Of a stretch of 64,000 nucleotides of DNA, positions 50,107 to 59,477 are shown piece after piece. How positions within the stretch are numbered: position 1 is the stretch's first letter; the number at the start of each line of letters is the position of its first letter. The notes beneath the pieces are model-generated. The model saw nothing but the letters and a program-made list of their open reading frames with translations. It did not search any database and had not been told where the DNA came from. A program made the position numbers and the translations under genes. This DNA comes from Pseudomonadota bacterium (lineage in GTDB: Bacteria > Pseudomonadota > Gammaproteobacteria > Burkholderiales > Burkholderiaceae_B), in contig JAEWHK010000049.1 of assembly GCA_023387815.1 (NCBI GenBank), positions 1-64,000 of the forward strand, in the 5' to 3' direction.

Positions 50107-51765
50107 TTACCCCGCCACTCTAGCGCGTTCGCAATATTCCACTACTTCGGGCATAGCTCGTACCCGGGTCTTGAGCATTTTGCCGGTTGCTCCCAGCGGA
50201 ATTTCGTCCACAAAAAGCACATCATCGGGTATTTGCCATTTTGCAATCTTGCCTTCGTAGAACCGGAGCAGTTCGTCGCGCTCCAGTGTTGCTCCCGGCC
50301 GTCTGACCACCACCACCACCGGTCGTTCATCCCATTTCGGGTGGCTCACGCCAATGCATGCAGCCAGTTGGACCGAGGGATGAGCCATCGCAATATTCTC
50401 GATACTGATAGAACTGATCCATTCACCACCGGACTTGATCACATCTTTGCTGCGATCCGTGATCTGCAGAAACCCATCAGCATCGATGGTCGCAACATCA
50501 CCCGTGTGAAACCAGCCGTCTGCCAGTGGCTCCTTTTCACTCCCCGGATAATAGTCGCGGACCACCCACGATCCTTTCACATAAAGATCTCCCGACGTCT
50601 CGCCATCCCACGGCAATTCCTGGCCTTTTTCATCTGTGATTTTGAAATCGACCCCATAAAGAGCCCGTCCCTGTTTGCGCCGAAGTGCTAGCTGCGCCTC
50701 CGTTGATTGAGAAAGATGCTTGTTCTTCAATGTACATAATGACGCCAGCGGGCTTGTTTCGGTCATTCCCCAGGCGTGAATCACCTCCACACCATATTGC
50801 TCCTGAAACATCTCAATCATGGCAGGCGGACATGCAGAACCGCCAATGACTGTTCGTTTGAGTGTAGAAAATCGCAAGTCATTCTTTCTTACATGATCCA
50901 GCAGCATTTGCCAGACAGTTGGAACGCCGGCCGCAAACGTTACCTTTTCCTGTTCCATCAATTGATAAACCGATTCTCCGTCCAATGCATTGCCCGGAAA
51001 CACAAGCTTGGCACCGACGAGCGCCGCCGCATAAGGCAAACCCCATGCATTCACATGGAACATTGGAACGACCGGCAGAATCGCATCGCGTGCAGCTAGT
51101 GCCATGGAATCGGGTAACGCCGCGCCATACGCGTGAAGTACGGTGGATCGATGACTGTAAAGAACACCTTTGGGATCGCCTGTTGTACCGCTGGTATAGC
51201 ACATGCTTGACGCGGCGTTTTCGTCCAGTTGTGGCCATTGATACTCGCCAGGATAAGCGCCGATCCAGTCTTCATAGCTGGTCAGTCCCGGAATCCCGGT
51301 ATCGGCCGGCAATCTGTCAGCGTCACAAAGCGCCACATAGTGTCTGATGGTATTGCACTTGTCATGAATATTTCGCACCAGTTCCAGGAAAGTCAGATCA
51401 AAGCACAGCACTTCGTCAGCAGCGTGCTTGGCGATCCAGACCACCTGTTCCGGGTGTAACCGCGGGTTGATGGTATGTAAGACGCGGCCCGATCCGCTGA
51501 CCCCGTAATAAAGTTCCAGATGTCTGTACCCGTTCCAGGCAAGGGTGGCAACGCGCCCGGACTTGGGTATGGCCAATGCTTCAACGGCTTGCGCGACCTG
51601 TCTGGCCCGCTGTGCGACATCACGCCATTGATAGCGATGAATGTCGCCTTCTATCCTGCGTGAAACGACCTCACCATCTCCATGATGGCGTTCCACATGC
51701 TCAAGCAGACCTGAAATAAGCAGCGGCTGGTACTGCATCAGACCCGTTAGAAGCCCATTTGTCAT
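50107..51765 (-). CDS. AlkK-like medium-chain fatty acyl-CoA synthetase
   Basis: 552 residues from the ATG at 51765 (GAGGGAAC upstream). The N-terminus follows AlkK (PLLISGLLEHVERHHGDGEVVSRR, RVATLAWNGYRHLELYYGVSG). AMP-binding motifs are YTSGTTGDPKGVLYSHRS, WGMTETSPL and GWFHTGDVATIDADGFLQITDR, with the catalytic lysine in LGATGKMLK. It activates free fatty acids to acyl-CoA using ATP. It lies 144 bases downstream of a D-aminoacylase gene in the same direction, which suggests that it activates the acyl group released by that enzyme. Confidence 0.86.
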   Translation of the reverse strand: MTNGLLTGLMQYQPLLISGLLEHVERHHGDGEVVSRRIEGDIHRYQWRDVAQRARQVAQAVEALAIPKSGRVATLAWNGYRHLELYYGVSGSGRVLHTINPRLHPEQVVWIAKHAADEVLCFDLTFLELVRNIHDKCNTIRHYVALCDADRLPADTGIPGLTSYEDWIGAYPGEYQWPQLDENAASSMCYTSGTTGDPKGVLYSHRSTVLHAYGAALPDSMALAARDAILPVVPMFHVNAWGLPYAAALVGAKLVFPGNALDGESVYQLMEQEKVTFAAGVPTVWQMLLDHVRKNDLRFSTLKRTVIGGSACPPAMIEMFQEQYGVEVIHAWGMTETSPLASLCTLKNKHLSQSTEAQLALRRKQGRALYGVDFKITDEKGQELPWDGETSGDLYVKGSWVVRDYYPGSEKEPLADGWFHTGDVATIDADGFLQITDRSKDVIKSGGEWISSISIENIAMAHPSVQLAACIGVSHPKWDERPVVVVVRRPGATLERDELLRFYEGKIAKWQIPDDVLFVDEIPLGATGKMLKTRVRAMPEVVEYCERARVAG

Positions 51766-51909
51766 TGTGTTCCCTCGATTGAATGTTATGGCATAAGTCT
51801 GGGAGGCGGACATGCCCACCTTGACAAATATTCTATCGATTATTTCGGGGAACAGACAATTTATTTTTTCATGACTGCTGCAGACATTTTTTATCGCATC
51901 GCAACAATT

Positions 51910-53346
51910 TTATATTGGAATAGACGAGCGCTTCAGTACCTTGCCAGGCCGTACTTCTCCTGTCTTCTGTCCGTTCCAGACTTGCCTGCCATTTACCCAG
52001 ACTGAAGCGATACCCTTGCTGACATTCACAGGGTCTTCGAATGTGGCAGTGTCTGTCACATTCTCCGGGTCAAATATGACAAGATCTGCAAAGTAACCCT
52101 CTTTTATCAAACCTCTTTCCTGGAGCCCGTAATTTGCGGCAGCAAGACCAGTCATGCGATGAATCGCCTCCGGCAGGGCCAGCAGATTTCGCTCACGAAC
52201 CATGGTTCGCAATACGTTTGTGAATGTTCCCCATTGACGAGGATGGGGATGAGAATCAAAAGGCAGTCCATCGGAGCCCACCATCGTAAGCGGAAACTCA
52301 AAGATACGATCTACATCGCCTTTGTCCATCAGGAAATAGATGGCGCCAGCCTGGCCGAGGCGCTCAAACGTTTTCTCTATATCTAGATTCCACTCTTCCA
52401 TGATATCGCTGAAATCACGACCAGCCATTTCAGGATAGTCCGTACACCAGGTAATCATGGTGCGACGCGCAATCCGAACCCTGTCAAGTCGCAGCATCGT
52501 GGATGTGGCGGGATAAGGGTGACAATCCAGACAAACAGGTTGCATTGCTGCGGCATCGCTGATCATCTTCAGCGTTTCACGCGATCTCCCGTGATTCTTT
52601 TCACCAGCCAGCTTGTGGTGAGAAAAGACCACGCGACAGTCAGTAGCGCGGCCGATTTCCAGGGCTTCTTCAATGGCCGGAACAATATGGTCGGCCTCGT
52701 CTCGCAGATGGGTAGCGTAAATACCGCCGCGATTCTTCAGCGGCAGACATACTTCGATAATTTCGTTTGTCGTTGCGTGTGCGGCGGGTGGATAGAATGT
52801 CCCGGTCGACACGCCAAAGGCCCCTGCGTCCAGCGCTTCCTGAAGTAATGCCTGCATGGCTTCGCATTCATCCTGAGTGGCTGCTCGGGATGTATCATCC
52901 ATGACATTTACACGCAATGTCGTATGACCGACCAGCGGCACAACATTGACAGCTGCGGGTGATTTTTCCAGTGCATCAATCCAGGATCTGAAATCCTTGA
53001 AACAGAATAAACCGGGAGGTCCAAGCAGATCCAAGGGTTGTGGCACTTGACTGTTGACCAGCGGAGCCAAACTGATACCGCAGTTTCCTGTCACCACAGT
53101 TGTGATCCCTTGAGAAACCTTCGGCAACATGTCCGGATGCGCCAGCAAATATCCGTCATCATGGGTATGCGAATCAATGAAACCGGGTGCCACAACCTGG
53201 TTTGCTCCATCAATCACATCTGCGCTTGCAGGAATGTCAAAGTTTCCGACCTTGACGATGCGCTCTCCAAGAATACCCACATTGCCGACTACCGGCTCAT
53301 TACCACTTCCGTCGACGATTGTTGCGCCAACGATGACTGCGTCCAT
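51910..53346 (-). CDS. N-acyl-D-amino-acid deacylase (D-aminoacylase) family amidohydrolase
   Basis: 478 residues from the ATG at 53346; a TTG at 53355 is the alternative start. Amidohydrolase superfamily: MDAVIVGATIVDGSGNEPVVGNVGI with the metal motif GFIDSHTHDDGYLL, TTVVTGNCGISLAPL and GVSTGTFYPPAAHATTNEI. The C-terminal small domain (GYFADLVIFDPENVTDTATFEDP) is typical of D-aminoacylases. It hydrolyses N-acyl-D-amino acids to the D-amino acid and a fatty acid. It is 59 bases downstream of a Bug protein in one operon, with a LysR regulator divergent. Confidence 0.86.
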   Translation of the reverse strand: MDAVIVGATIVDGSGNEPVVGNVGILGERIVKVGNFDIPASADVIDGANQVVAPGFIDSHTHDDGYLLAHPDMLPKVSQGITTVVTGNCGISLAPLVNSQVPQPLDLLGPPGLFCFKDFRSWIDALEKSPAAVNVVPLVGHTTLRVNVMDDTSRAATQDECEAMQALLQEALDAGAFGVSTGTFYPPAAHATTNEIIEVCLPLKNRGGIYATHLRDEADHIVPAIEEALEIGRATDCRVVFSHHKLAGEKNHGRSRETLKMISDAAAMQPVCLDCHPYPATSTMLRLDRVRIARRTMITWCTDYPEMAGRDFSDIMEEWNLDIEKTFERLGQAGAIYFLMDKGDVDRIFEFPLTMVGSDGLPFDSHPHPRQWGTFTNVLRTMVRERNLLALPEAIHRMTGLAAANYGLQERGLIKEGYFADLVIFDPENVTDTATFEDPVNVSKGIASVWVNGRQVWNGQKTGEVRPGKVLKRSSIPI

Positions 53347-53405
53347 TTCACTCAACCTTTTCTCCTGTCTGTGCCTGTTTTAACTCGCATTTCCCATTCA
53401 GGCAT

Positions 53406-54392
53406 TCAATTCAATTTTTCGATACCCGCAGACTCGATGATGTTGCTCCATTTTTTTGTTTCCGCATCATATAGGGTTGCAAAATCTCCAGGCGTACCAC
53501 CACCGGGCTCCGCACCGAGGGCATCCAGGCCTTTGACCACATCGGGATCTTTAATCGCCGTTTGCATCGCGGCATTCAGCTTGTCCACAATCTCTTTCGG
53601 CGTACCAGCAGGTGCAACCACTCCGCCCCAGGCGATCGTCTCGTAGCCTTTCACTCCCGCTTCGTCAAGCGTGGGAACATCAGGCAATGACGGCAGACGC
53701 TTGAGACTGCTCACACCAAGTGCACGGACCTTTCCGCTCTTAATCATAGGAATGGCTTCTGATGAATTAATGAACATAAAATCAAGCCTGCCACCGATCA
53801 GGTCCTGCATTGCTGCCGGTCCACCCGTATACGGGATGAACTCGGCCGGAACCTTGGCCATACTCTTGAACAATTCACCGCCCATATGTCCCGTGGTCCC
53901 AACGCCAGAGGCACCGTAAGATAGTTTCTCGGGATTCTTTTTCGCTTTATCGATGAGCTCGGCCACTGTATTTACAGAAGAATCTGCCGGAACAATCAGA
54001 ACGTTGTAAAGATTGAATAAATGAATGACCGGTTCGAAATCCTTCTCAACGTCGTAGTTCAATTTGTTGAACAGTGAACGATTTACGGCCAGCGTATTGA
54101 TATTCCCATAACCAATGTTGTACCCATCAGCCGCAGCTTTCTTCAACTGGACCATACCAATGCTACCTGCCGCGCCGCCGCGGTTTTCAACGACCACAGG
54201 AACTTTGATGTATTCGGCAACCTTGTTCATCACCAGTCGGGATAAGACATCGGGTGATCCCCCTGCAGCCGAGGGCAGAATATAGGTGACAGGTTTTTGC
54301 GGCCAGGACTCGGCCTGTGCCTGAGCATACGACCCACAGGCAGCAGAAAAGACAAGGGTTACAGCAGACAGATTACGAATGATTCGAAGCAT
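53406..54392 (-). CDS. Bug/TctC-family binding protein of the D-aminoacylase operon
   Basis: 328 residues from the ATG at 54392 (GGGAGAAC upstream). A signal peptide ends at AQAQA; SWPQKPVTYILPSAAGGSPDVLSRLVMNKVAEYIKVPVVVENRGGAAGSIG follows. It is the first gene of the operon and is divergent from LysR. It probably binds the N-acylated amino acid or a related amide. Confidence 0.86.
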   Translation of the reverse strand: MLRIIRNLSAVTLVFSAACGSYAQAQAESWPQKPVTYILPSAAGGSPDVLSRLVMNKVAEYIKVPVVVENRGGAAGSIGMVQLKKAAADGYNIGYGNINTLAVNRSLFNKLNYDVEKDFEPVIHLFNLYNVLIVPADSSVNTVAELIDKAKKNPEKLSYGASGVGTTGHMGGELFKSMAKVPAEFIPYTGGPAAMQDLIGGRLDFMFINSSEAIPMIKSGKVRALGVSSLKRLPSLPDVPTLDEAGVKGYETIAWGGVVAPAGTPKEIVDKLNAAMQTAIKDPDVVKGLDALGAEPGGGTPGDFATLYDAETKKWSNIIESAGIEKLN

Positions 54393-54476
54393 TGTGTTCT
54401 CCCGATTTTCAATTCCCACTGATTTTCAGGATAGCACCGGCAGAATATTCCTTTACATCGAAAAATATAGCCAAGG

Positions 54477-54482
54477 TATAAT
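54477..54482 (+). promoter_or_regulatory. -10 element of the LysR gene
   Basis: TATAAT, 30 bases before the LysR ATG. The predicted transcription start falls at the following 14-bp palindrome. No clear -35 is seen, so activation or weak transcription is likely. Confidence 0.5.
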
Positions 54483-54489
54483 TTGAGGT

Positions 54490-54503
54490 TATCGTCGACG
54501 ATA
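54490..54503. promoter_or_regulatory. 14-bp perfect palindrome at the LysR transcription start
   Basis: TATCGTCGACGATA lies 10 bases before the LysR start and touches its ribosome site (AGGA at 54503-54506). It may be an autoregulatory operator, though it lacks the usual LysR T-N11-A spacing. Confidence 0.45.
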
Positions 54504-54512
54504 GGACGTGCC

Positions 54513-55448
54513 ATGAAACAGATTGATTTTTCCAGCGATTCAGGACACGATTCGGGATTGCCTCGGCCGTCCCTGAGTCTGCGCCAGATCGAAGTATTTC
54601 GTACATTGATGCTGGCCGGTTCAATCAGTTCTGCCGGACGGGCCTTACATGTATCACAACCGGCAATCAGCAGAGTTCTGGCGCTCACAGAAAGTCGGCT
54701 TGGCTATCTTCTTTTTGAGCGTTCGCGAAGTGGCCTGCATCCCACGCCCGAAGCAAGACGCTTGTATACGCAGGTCGAAGAAATTTATAATCACGTCCAG
54801 CAAGTGAACAACCTGGCGGCATCGCTCGGCAGTGATGGTTCAGGGGAATTGAAAATCATTTCAAGTGCAAGTTTTGGACAAAAACTGATTCCGCAATCAC
54901 TTGCGCATTTCAGAGTGAAAAACCCGAAGGCCCTTGTCGATCACAGGAATGTCACCTTTGATGAACAGGTTCCCTATTTTCTTAGCGGTCAGGCAGATAT
55001 CGGTATTTCGATGAACGCAGCAGACCACCCTCATCTGACCTCAATGAAACTGGGTGAAAAGCCGATTGTCTGCATTATTCCAAAGAATCACGAACTGGCC
55101 TCGCGTGAGGTTATCCGCCCAGAGGACATTCACGATTCCAGATGGATTGGCTACCCGAAAAACACGCCTTTTGCGAACGCGATGCAGAAATTCTTTGGTC
55201 CCAGTGGGATTGACCATGCCCCATCGGTTCTTGTGCGTTCTCCCATTACGGCTTTTGCCTTTGCGCTGGAAGGTATAGGACCCACCTTTGTCGACCAGAG
55301 CAGTATCCCCTGTCATACCGATAATCTTGTGGTCAGACCGATATTGCCCCGGGCATCGGTCGAAATCTGGGTAACACGATCGAACCTGTTTCCACTGCCG
55401 CTGCTAGCCCGAAAATTCGTCGCGTCTCTCAAAGCCTGTGTGGGCTGA
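54513..55448 (+). CDS. LysR-family regulator of the D-aminoacylase operon
   Basis: 311 residues from the ATG at 54513 (AGGA upstream). The winged helix is at about residues 20-80 (SLRQIEVFRTLMLAGSISSAGRALHVSQPAISRVLALTESRLGYLLFERSRSG), followed by the two-lobe effector domain. It is divergent from the Bug/D-aminoacylase/ligase operon and is followed on the same strand by a D-carbamoylase gene, so it may control both sides of N-substituted D-amino-acid use. Confidence 0.87.
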   Translation: MKQIDFSSDSGHDSGLPRPSLSLRQIEVFRTLMLAGSISSAGRALHVSQPAISRVLALTESRLGYLLFERSRSGLHPTPEARRLYTQVEEIYNHVQQVNNLAASLGSDGSGELKIISSASFGQKLIPQSLAHFRVKNPKALVDHRNVTFDEQVPYFLSGQADIGISMNAADHPHLTSMKLGEKPIVCIIPKNHELASREVIRPEDIHDSRWIGYPKNTPFANAMQKFFGPSGIDHAPSVLVRSPITAFAFALEGIGPTFVDQSSIPCHTDNLVVRPILPRASVEIWVTRSNLFPLPLLARKFVASLKACVG

Positions 55449-55668
55449 ATCCATATCGGATATTGAATTTTATTTTCAGGCCATAACCTGCGTTTATTGT
55501 TGAATACTCTTCAATGCCCCGGTTGGCCGTCCGCAAGCGCGGTGGTATCAGCGTTTCAGGCTAAGTTGCGCACCAACACCTTGCTGCCCATTCCTTACGA
55601 TCCTCTATTTACCACAACTGTGTTTAGGTGGCATGATAAGGAACATCATAATAAAGGACGGTTTCATC

Positions 55669-56610
55669 GTGACATCTCATTCCTCGCGCAAACTTTGTAT
55701 TGCTGTCGCTCAGGTCGGCGGTATCGGTCTTAATGAATCCCGTGATGCGGTCGTCAAAAGATTGATTGAACTGCTTCGCGACGCCAATGCGCGAGCAGCG
55801 AAATTCGTGGTATTTCCCGAATTGACTCTTACTACTTTTTTTCCACGCTATTGGATGAGCGAAGACGAAGCACAGGCCCGGTTCTTTGAACGCGAGATGC
55901 CAAATCAATCAGTGCAGCCACTGTTTGATGAGGCCAGAAATATGGGAATTGGTTTTTATCTCGGTTATGCCGAACTCACACCTGAAGGCGTTCCATACAA
56001 CACCTCCATTCTTGTAAATGACAAGGGTGATATCGTTGGAAAGTACCGGAAGATCCATCTTCCGGGCCATGATGACCATAAGAAAGATGCGCCCTTTCAG
56101 CATCTGGAGAAAAAATTCTTCAGCGTCGGAGATGAGACTTTCAATGTGTGGGATTGCATGCAGGCAAATATCGGCATGTGCCTCTGCAATGATCGCCGCT
56201 GGCCCGAAACCTGGCGCATGATGGCACTGCAGAGCGCGGAGATCGTCGTTTTGGGGTATAACACACCCTCCCAGAACATCCACTGGCCGGAACCTCCTCA
56301 TCTGCGCATGCATCATCATCTGATCACACTGCAGGCAAGCGCCTATCAGAACAGCGTCTGGGCCGCAGCAGCGGCGAAGTGTGGAATGGAAGACGGGCAC
56401 CACATGATTGGTGGATCGGTGATTGTTGCACCTACCGGCGAGATCGCGGCGCAGGCCAGCACTGAAGACGACGAAGTGATTGTTGTGAACGCTGACCTTG
56501 GGCTTGCGGAGGCATTCCAGAAAAACGTATTCGATTTCGAACGTCATCGGCGGCCAGAATTTTATAAATTGATTGGTGAAAGAACAGGACGCGGACCCGC
56601 ATTGCGATAG
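55669..56610 (+). CDS. N-carbamoyl-D-amino-acid hydrolase (D-carbamoylase)
   Basis: 313 residues from the GTG at 55669, which has AAGGA upstream; an ATG at 55633 in frame would add 12 residues. Nitrilase superfamily with the Glu-Lys-Cys triad in VFPELTLTTFFP, KYRKIHLPGH and GMCLCNDRRWPETWRMM. The sequence follows the known Agrobacterium D-carbamoylase nearly motif by motif (FQHLEKK, GYNTP, HHHLITLQASAYQN, APTGEIAAQ). It converts N-carbamoyl-D-amino acids to D-amino acid, CO2 and ammonia. It is on the same strand as LysR, 220 bases downstream. No hydantoinase is visible nearby. Confidence 0.87.
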   Translation: MTSHSSRKLCIAVAQVGGIGLNESRDAVVKRLIELLRDANARAAKFVVFPELTLTTFFPRYWMSEDEAQARFFEREMPNQSVQPLFDEARNMGIGFYLGYAELTPEGVPYNTSILVNDKGDIVGKYRKIHLPGHDDHKKDAPFQHLEKKFFSVGDETFNVWDCMQANIGMCLCNDRRWPETWRMMALQSAEIVVLGYNTPSQNIHWPEPPHLRMHHHLITLQASAYQNSVWAAAAAKCGMEDGHHMIGGSVIVAPTGEIAAQASTEDDEVIVVNADLGLAEAFQKNVFDFERHRRPEFYKLIGERTGRGPALR

Positions 56611-56641
56611 CGTTCAAACAGAACGCTACGATGAAATCAAT

Positions 56642-57547
56642 TCAATCATCATCCAGTTCATCAAACCGCTTCACCAGATAATCAATCAGGGCCCGAACTG
56701 AAGGAATCTGTCCGCGCCGGGATGAAAATACGACGTGAATGATTTCACGGCGGGGCATCCAGTCCGGCAGGGGTCGGACCAGCGTACCTTGCGCCAGTTC
56801 ATCACACACCATCAGCGTTGGCAGCTGCACAATACCCACGCCTGCGAGCGCAGCAATGCGCAGCGTGATCATGTCAGTTGTAATAAGGCGCGGTGTGTGA
56901 TGAATCATGGCCTGCGCAGCATCGGGGCCGAACAGCGTCCAGGAAAACTGCTGCTGGGGCTGTCCCAATCCCAGGCTCGGCCAGTTTTCCAGATCAGCGG
57001 GTGCCGCTGGGGCCCCCAAACGACTGACCAGCTCGGGACTGGCAACCAGGCACTGACTTCGATCCGACAAAACGCGCATCACGAGATCACTATCCTGTAT
57101 CGGAGGTGGTCTCACGCGAATTGCGATATCAATGGCTTCGGCAACCGGGTCCACGCGGCGGTTGGTTGCCTCGACCTGTACAGTGACCTGCGGATACATC
57201 GTCATAAAGTCGGCGATCATGCAGGCCACATTCACTTGCAATAAGGCAATCGGACAACTGATGCGAATGACTCCCCGTGGCTCTGCCCGGGTCATTTCAA
57301 TGGCCGCCTGCGCAGCCTCTGCCTCGATCAGCATGGCTTTGCAGTGTTCGTAGAAGGTCTGGCCGATATCCGTCACGGCAAACTGACGCGTGGACCGATG
57401 AATCAGGCGCACGCCCAGATCTTCCTCGAGCTGACTGAGCTTGCGACTTAGCGTGGATTTGGGCATGCCCAGTGCCCGCCCTGCGGGAGCAAGACCCTTG
57501 TGGTCCACTATCTGTACGAAGTAATAGAGATTGTTCAGGTCTTGCAT
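56642..57547 (-). CDS. LysR-family regulator of the pirin/YcaC operon
   Basis: 301 residues from the ATG at 57547 (MQDLNNLYYFVQIVDHKGLAPAGRALGMPKSTLSRKLSQLEEDLGVRLIHRSTRQFAVT). It belongs to the AaeR-like/CrgA-type group that often controls a single divergent operon. It is divergent from pirin and YcaC-like genes. Repeated TTCGTTCCAA elements and a GTTCC/GGAAC inverted repeat in the 105-base gap are the likely binding sites. An alternative start 18 codons upstream is less plausible. Confidence 0.86.
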   Translation of the reverse strand: MQDLNNLYYFVQIVDHKGLAPAGRALGMPKSTLSRKLSQLEEDLGVRLIHRSTRQFAVTDIGQTFYEHCKAMLIEAEAAQAAIEMTRAEPRGVIRISCPIALLQVNVACMIADFMTMYPQVTVQVEATNRRVDPVAEAIDIAIRVRPPPIQDSDLVMRVLSDRSQCLVASPELVSRLGAPAAPADLENWPSLGLGQPQQQFSWTLFGPDAAQAMIHHTPRLITTDMITLRIAALAGVGIVQLPTLMVCDELAQGTLVRPLPDWMPRREIIHVVFSSRRGQIPSVRALIDYLVKRFDELDDD

Positions 57548-57554
57548 GGCTTTT

Positions 57555-57614
57555 TTCGTTCCAATTATGGAACTCTGACTCCATATTTTATGTCTATCCA
57601 AACCTTCGTTCCAA
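57555..57614. promoter_or_regulatory. LysR binding region: TTCGTTCCAA repeats
   Basis: TTCGTTCCAA occurs at 57555-57564 and again at 57605-57614, exactly 50 bp (about five turns) apart. The first copy is half of an inverted repeat GTTCC-N6-GGAAC (57558-57573) next to the LysR start. The spacing on one DNA face suggests cooperative LysR tetramer binding. Confidence 0.5.
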
Positions 57615-57652
57615 GTTTATGATATCTATACTTTCTAAACAAGGAGATGGCA

Positions 57653-58528
57653 ATGAAAAAAGTACTTGGTGTCTATAGCGCACCACGCCCCCATTGGGTC
57701 GGTGATGGCTTTCCCGTCAGATCCATGTTCTCGTATCAAAGTCACGCGAAACAGCTGAGTCCGTTTCTGTTGCTGGACTACGCCGGACCTGCCGACTTTG
57801 ATTCAACCACGCATCAGCGCGGGGTAGGACAGCATCCCCACCGCGGTTTCGAGACGGTAACCATCGTCTACAAAGGCGAAGTCAGCCATCGCGATTCCAC
57901 CGGAAAAGGCGGCACGATTGGTCCGGGTGATGTGCAATGGATGACGGCGGGTGCCGGCATTCTGCACGAGGAATTTCACTCTGAAGCCTATGCCGAGAAA
58001 GGTGGTCCTTTTGAAATGGTTCAGCTGTGGGTCAATCTGCCTGCCAAAGACAAAATGACGACACCAGGTTACCAGGCCATTGTGGATCGCGATATTCCTG
58101 TTGTCGCACTGCCCAACGAATCCGGCTCGGTCCGTGTTATTGCAGGTGAATATGCACAGCAAAAAGGCCCCGCCCATACGTATACGCCCATGCATGTCTG
58201 GGATATGCGCCTGAATCAGGGCAGTGTAACCGAGATGGATGTGCCCGAAGGCTGGAACACTTCGCTGGTCGTATTGCGCGGAACGGTACTGGTCAATGGC
58301 GAAACGGTGGCACGCGAAGCACAACTTGTTGTGCTGGACAGCGCCGGAAAGCATGTGTCCATTGAGGCCAACAGTGATGCAGTTTTGCTGCTGCTCAGTG
58401 GCGAGCCTATTGATGAACCCATCGTTGGATATGGTCCGTTTGTGATGAACACCCAAAGTGAAATCACACAGGCCATCAGCGATTTCAACAGTGGGAAATT
58501 TGGTCGGATGTCACCAGCGACAGCCTGA
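57653..58528 (+). CDS. Pirin-family protein
   Basis: 291 residues from the ATG at 57653, with AAGGAG six bases upstream (an ATG at 57647 is too close to it). The bicupin pirin fold is shown by HPHRGFETVTIVYKGEVSHRDSTG and the metal-binding GAGILHEEFHS. Some bacterial pirins act as quercetinase or redox-sensing regulators; which applies here is unknown. It is first in an operon with the YcaC-like hydrolase and divergent from LysR. Confidence 0.87.
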   Translation: MKKVLGVYSAPRPHWVGDGFPVRSMFSYQSHAKQLSPFLLLDYAGPADFDSTTHQRGVGQHPHRGFETVTIVYKGEVSHRDSTGKGGTIGPGDVQWMTAGAGILHEEFHSEAYAEKGGPFEMVQLWVNLPAKDKMTTPGYQAIVDRDIPVVALPNESGSVRVIAGEYAQQKGPAHTYTPMHVWDMRLNQGSVTEMDVPEGWNTSLVVLRGTVLVNGETVAREAQLVVLDSAGKHVSIEANSDAVLLLLSGEPIDEPIVGYGPFVMNTQSEITQAISDFNSGKFGRMSPATA

Positions 58529-58597
58529 CCAGCGTTCGACTGCGGTGGGCGTTTTGCTCATCGCAGAATTCTTTCCTTTACTACAAAGGAGTATCAC

Positions 58598-59227
58598 ATG
58601 ACAACTGAATACAAACGTCTCGACAAGAGCCAGGCTGCCGTTCTGCTGGTTGACCATCAAACCGGACTGCTTTCTCTGGTCAGGGATATTGATCCTGACA
58701 AATTCAAGAACAATGTGCTGGCGCTGGCCGACCTGGCCAAGTACTTCGAACTCCCCACCATTCTGACTACCAGTTTTGAAGACGGCCCCAATGGTCCGCT
58801 GGTACCAGAGTTGATCGAAGCCTTTCCCAACGCGCCCTATATTCCGCGCCCGGGTCAGATCAATGCCTGGGATAACGAAGATTTCGTGAAGGCGATTGAA
58901 GCTACAGGCAAAAAACAGCTGATTATTGCAGGTGTGGTAACAGAAGTCTGCGTGGCCTTCCCTGCCCTTTCCGCAATCGAGGCCGGTTATGACGTTTTTG
59001 TAGTTACCGATGCATCCGGCACATTCAACGAAATCACACGTCACTCTGCCTGGGATCGCATGTCTGCTGCCGGCGCACAATTGATGACATGGTTTGGACT
59101 GGCATGCGAATTACATCGCGATTGGCGTAACGATGTCGAAGGGCTGGGCCAATTGTTCTCCAATCATATCCCCGATTATCGAAATCTGATTACGAGTCAT
59201 ACCAAGCTCACATCAGGCAATAAATAA
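58598..59227 (+). CDS. ycaC: YcaC-like isochorismatase-fold hydrolase
   Basis: 209 residues. Cysteine-hydrolase (isochorismatase-like) fold with Asp19 in LLVDHQTG and the nucleophile Cys118 in GVVTEVCVAFPALSAIE. The entire C-terminal half (VVTDASGTFNEITRHSAWDRMSAAGAQLMTWFGLACELHRDWRND) is highly similar to E. coli YcaC, whose substrate is unknown. It lies 69 bases after pirin with its own AAAGGAG. The pirin-YcaC pairing with LysR points to a stress or xenobiotic response, but this is inference. Confidence 0.87.
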   Translation: MTTEYKRLDKSQAAVLLVDHQTGLLSLVRDIDPDKFKNNVLALADLAKYFELPTILTTSFEDGPNGPLVPELIEAFPNAPYIPRPGQINAWDNEDFVKAIEATGKKQLIIAGVVTEVCVAFPALSAIEAGYDVFVVTDASGTFNEITRHSAWDRMSAAGAQLMTWFGLACELHRDWRNDVEGLGQLFSNHIPDYRNLITSHTKLTSGNK

Positions 59228-59477
59228 ATAACCGAATCACGCTCCTGTAAGGATGCTGACGCAGACAGATTTTCGCCAGCATCACGCATATACAAATGCA
59301 TTAAGTATCTTTTGATCCTGATGAACACAATGTTTTAATGAACCTCTCATTAAATTCATTCGTGATCTCATCAACCGGATAGATCGAGTCATTTTCGCCA
59401 TCACACTTGTGATAATAAACCCAGCATTATTTGGACGAAAAACTTGATTGCCACGATGAGGCCGGTTCAATCGATAC

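Noticed and set aside
59252..59283. GATGCTG/CAGCATC hairpin after the YcaC-like gene
   Set aside because: The loop is long and no T-run follows on either strand, so I do not call it a terminator.
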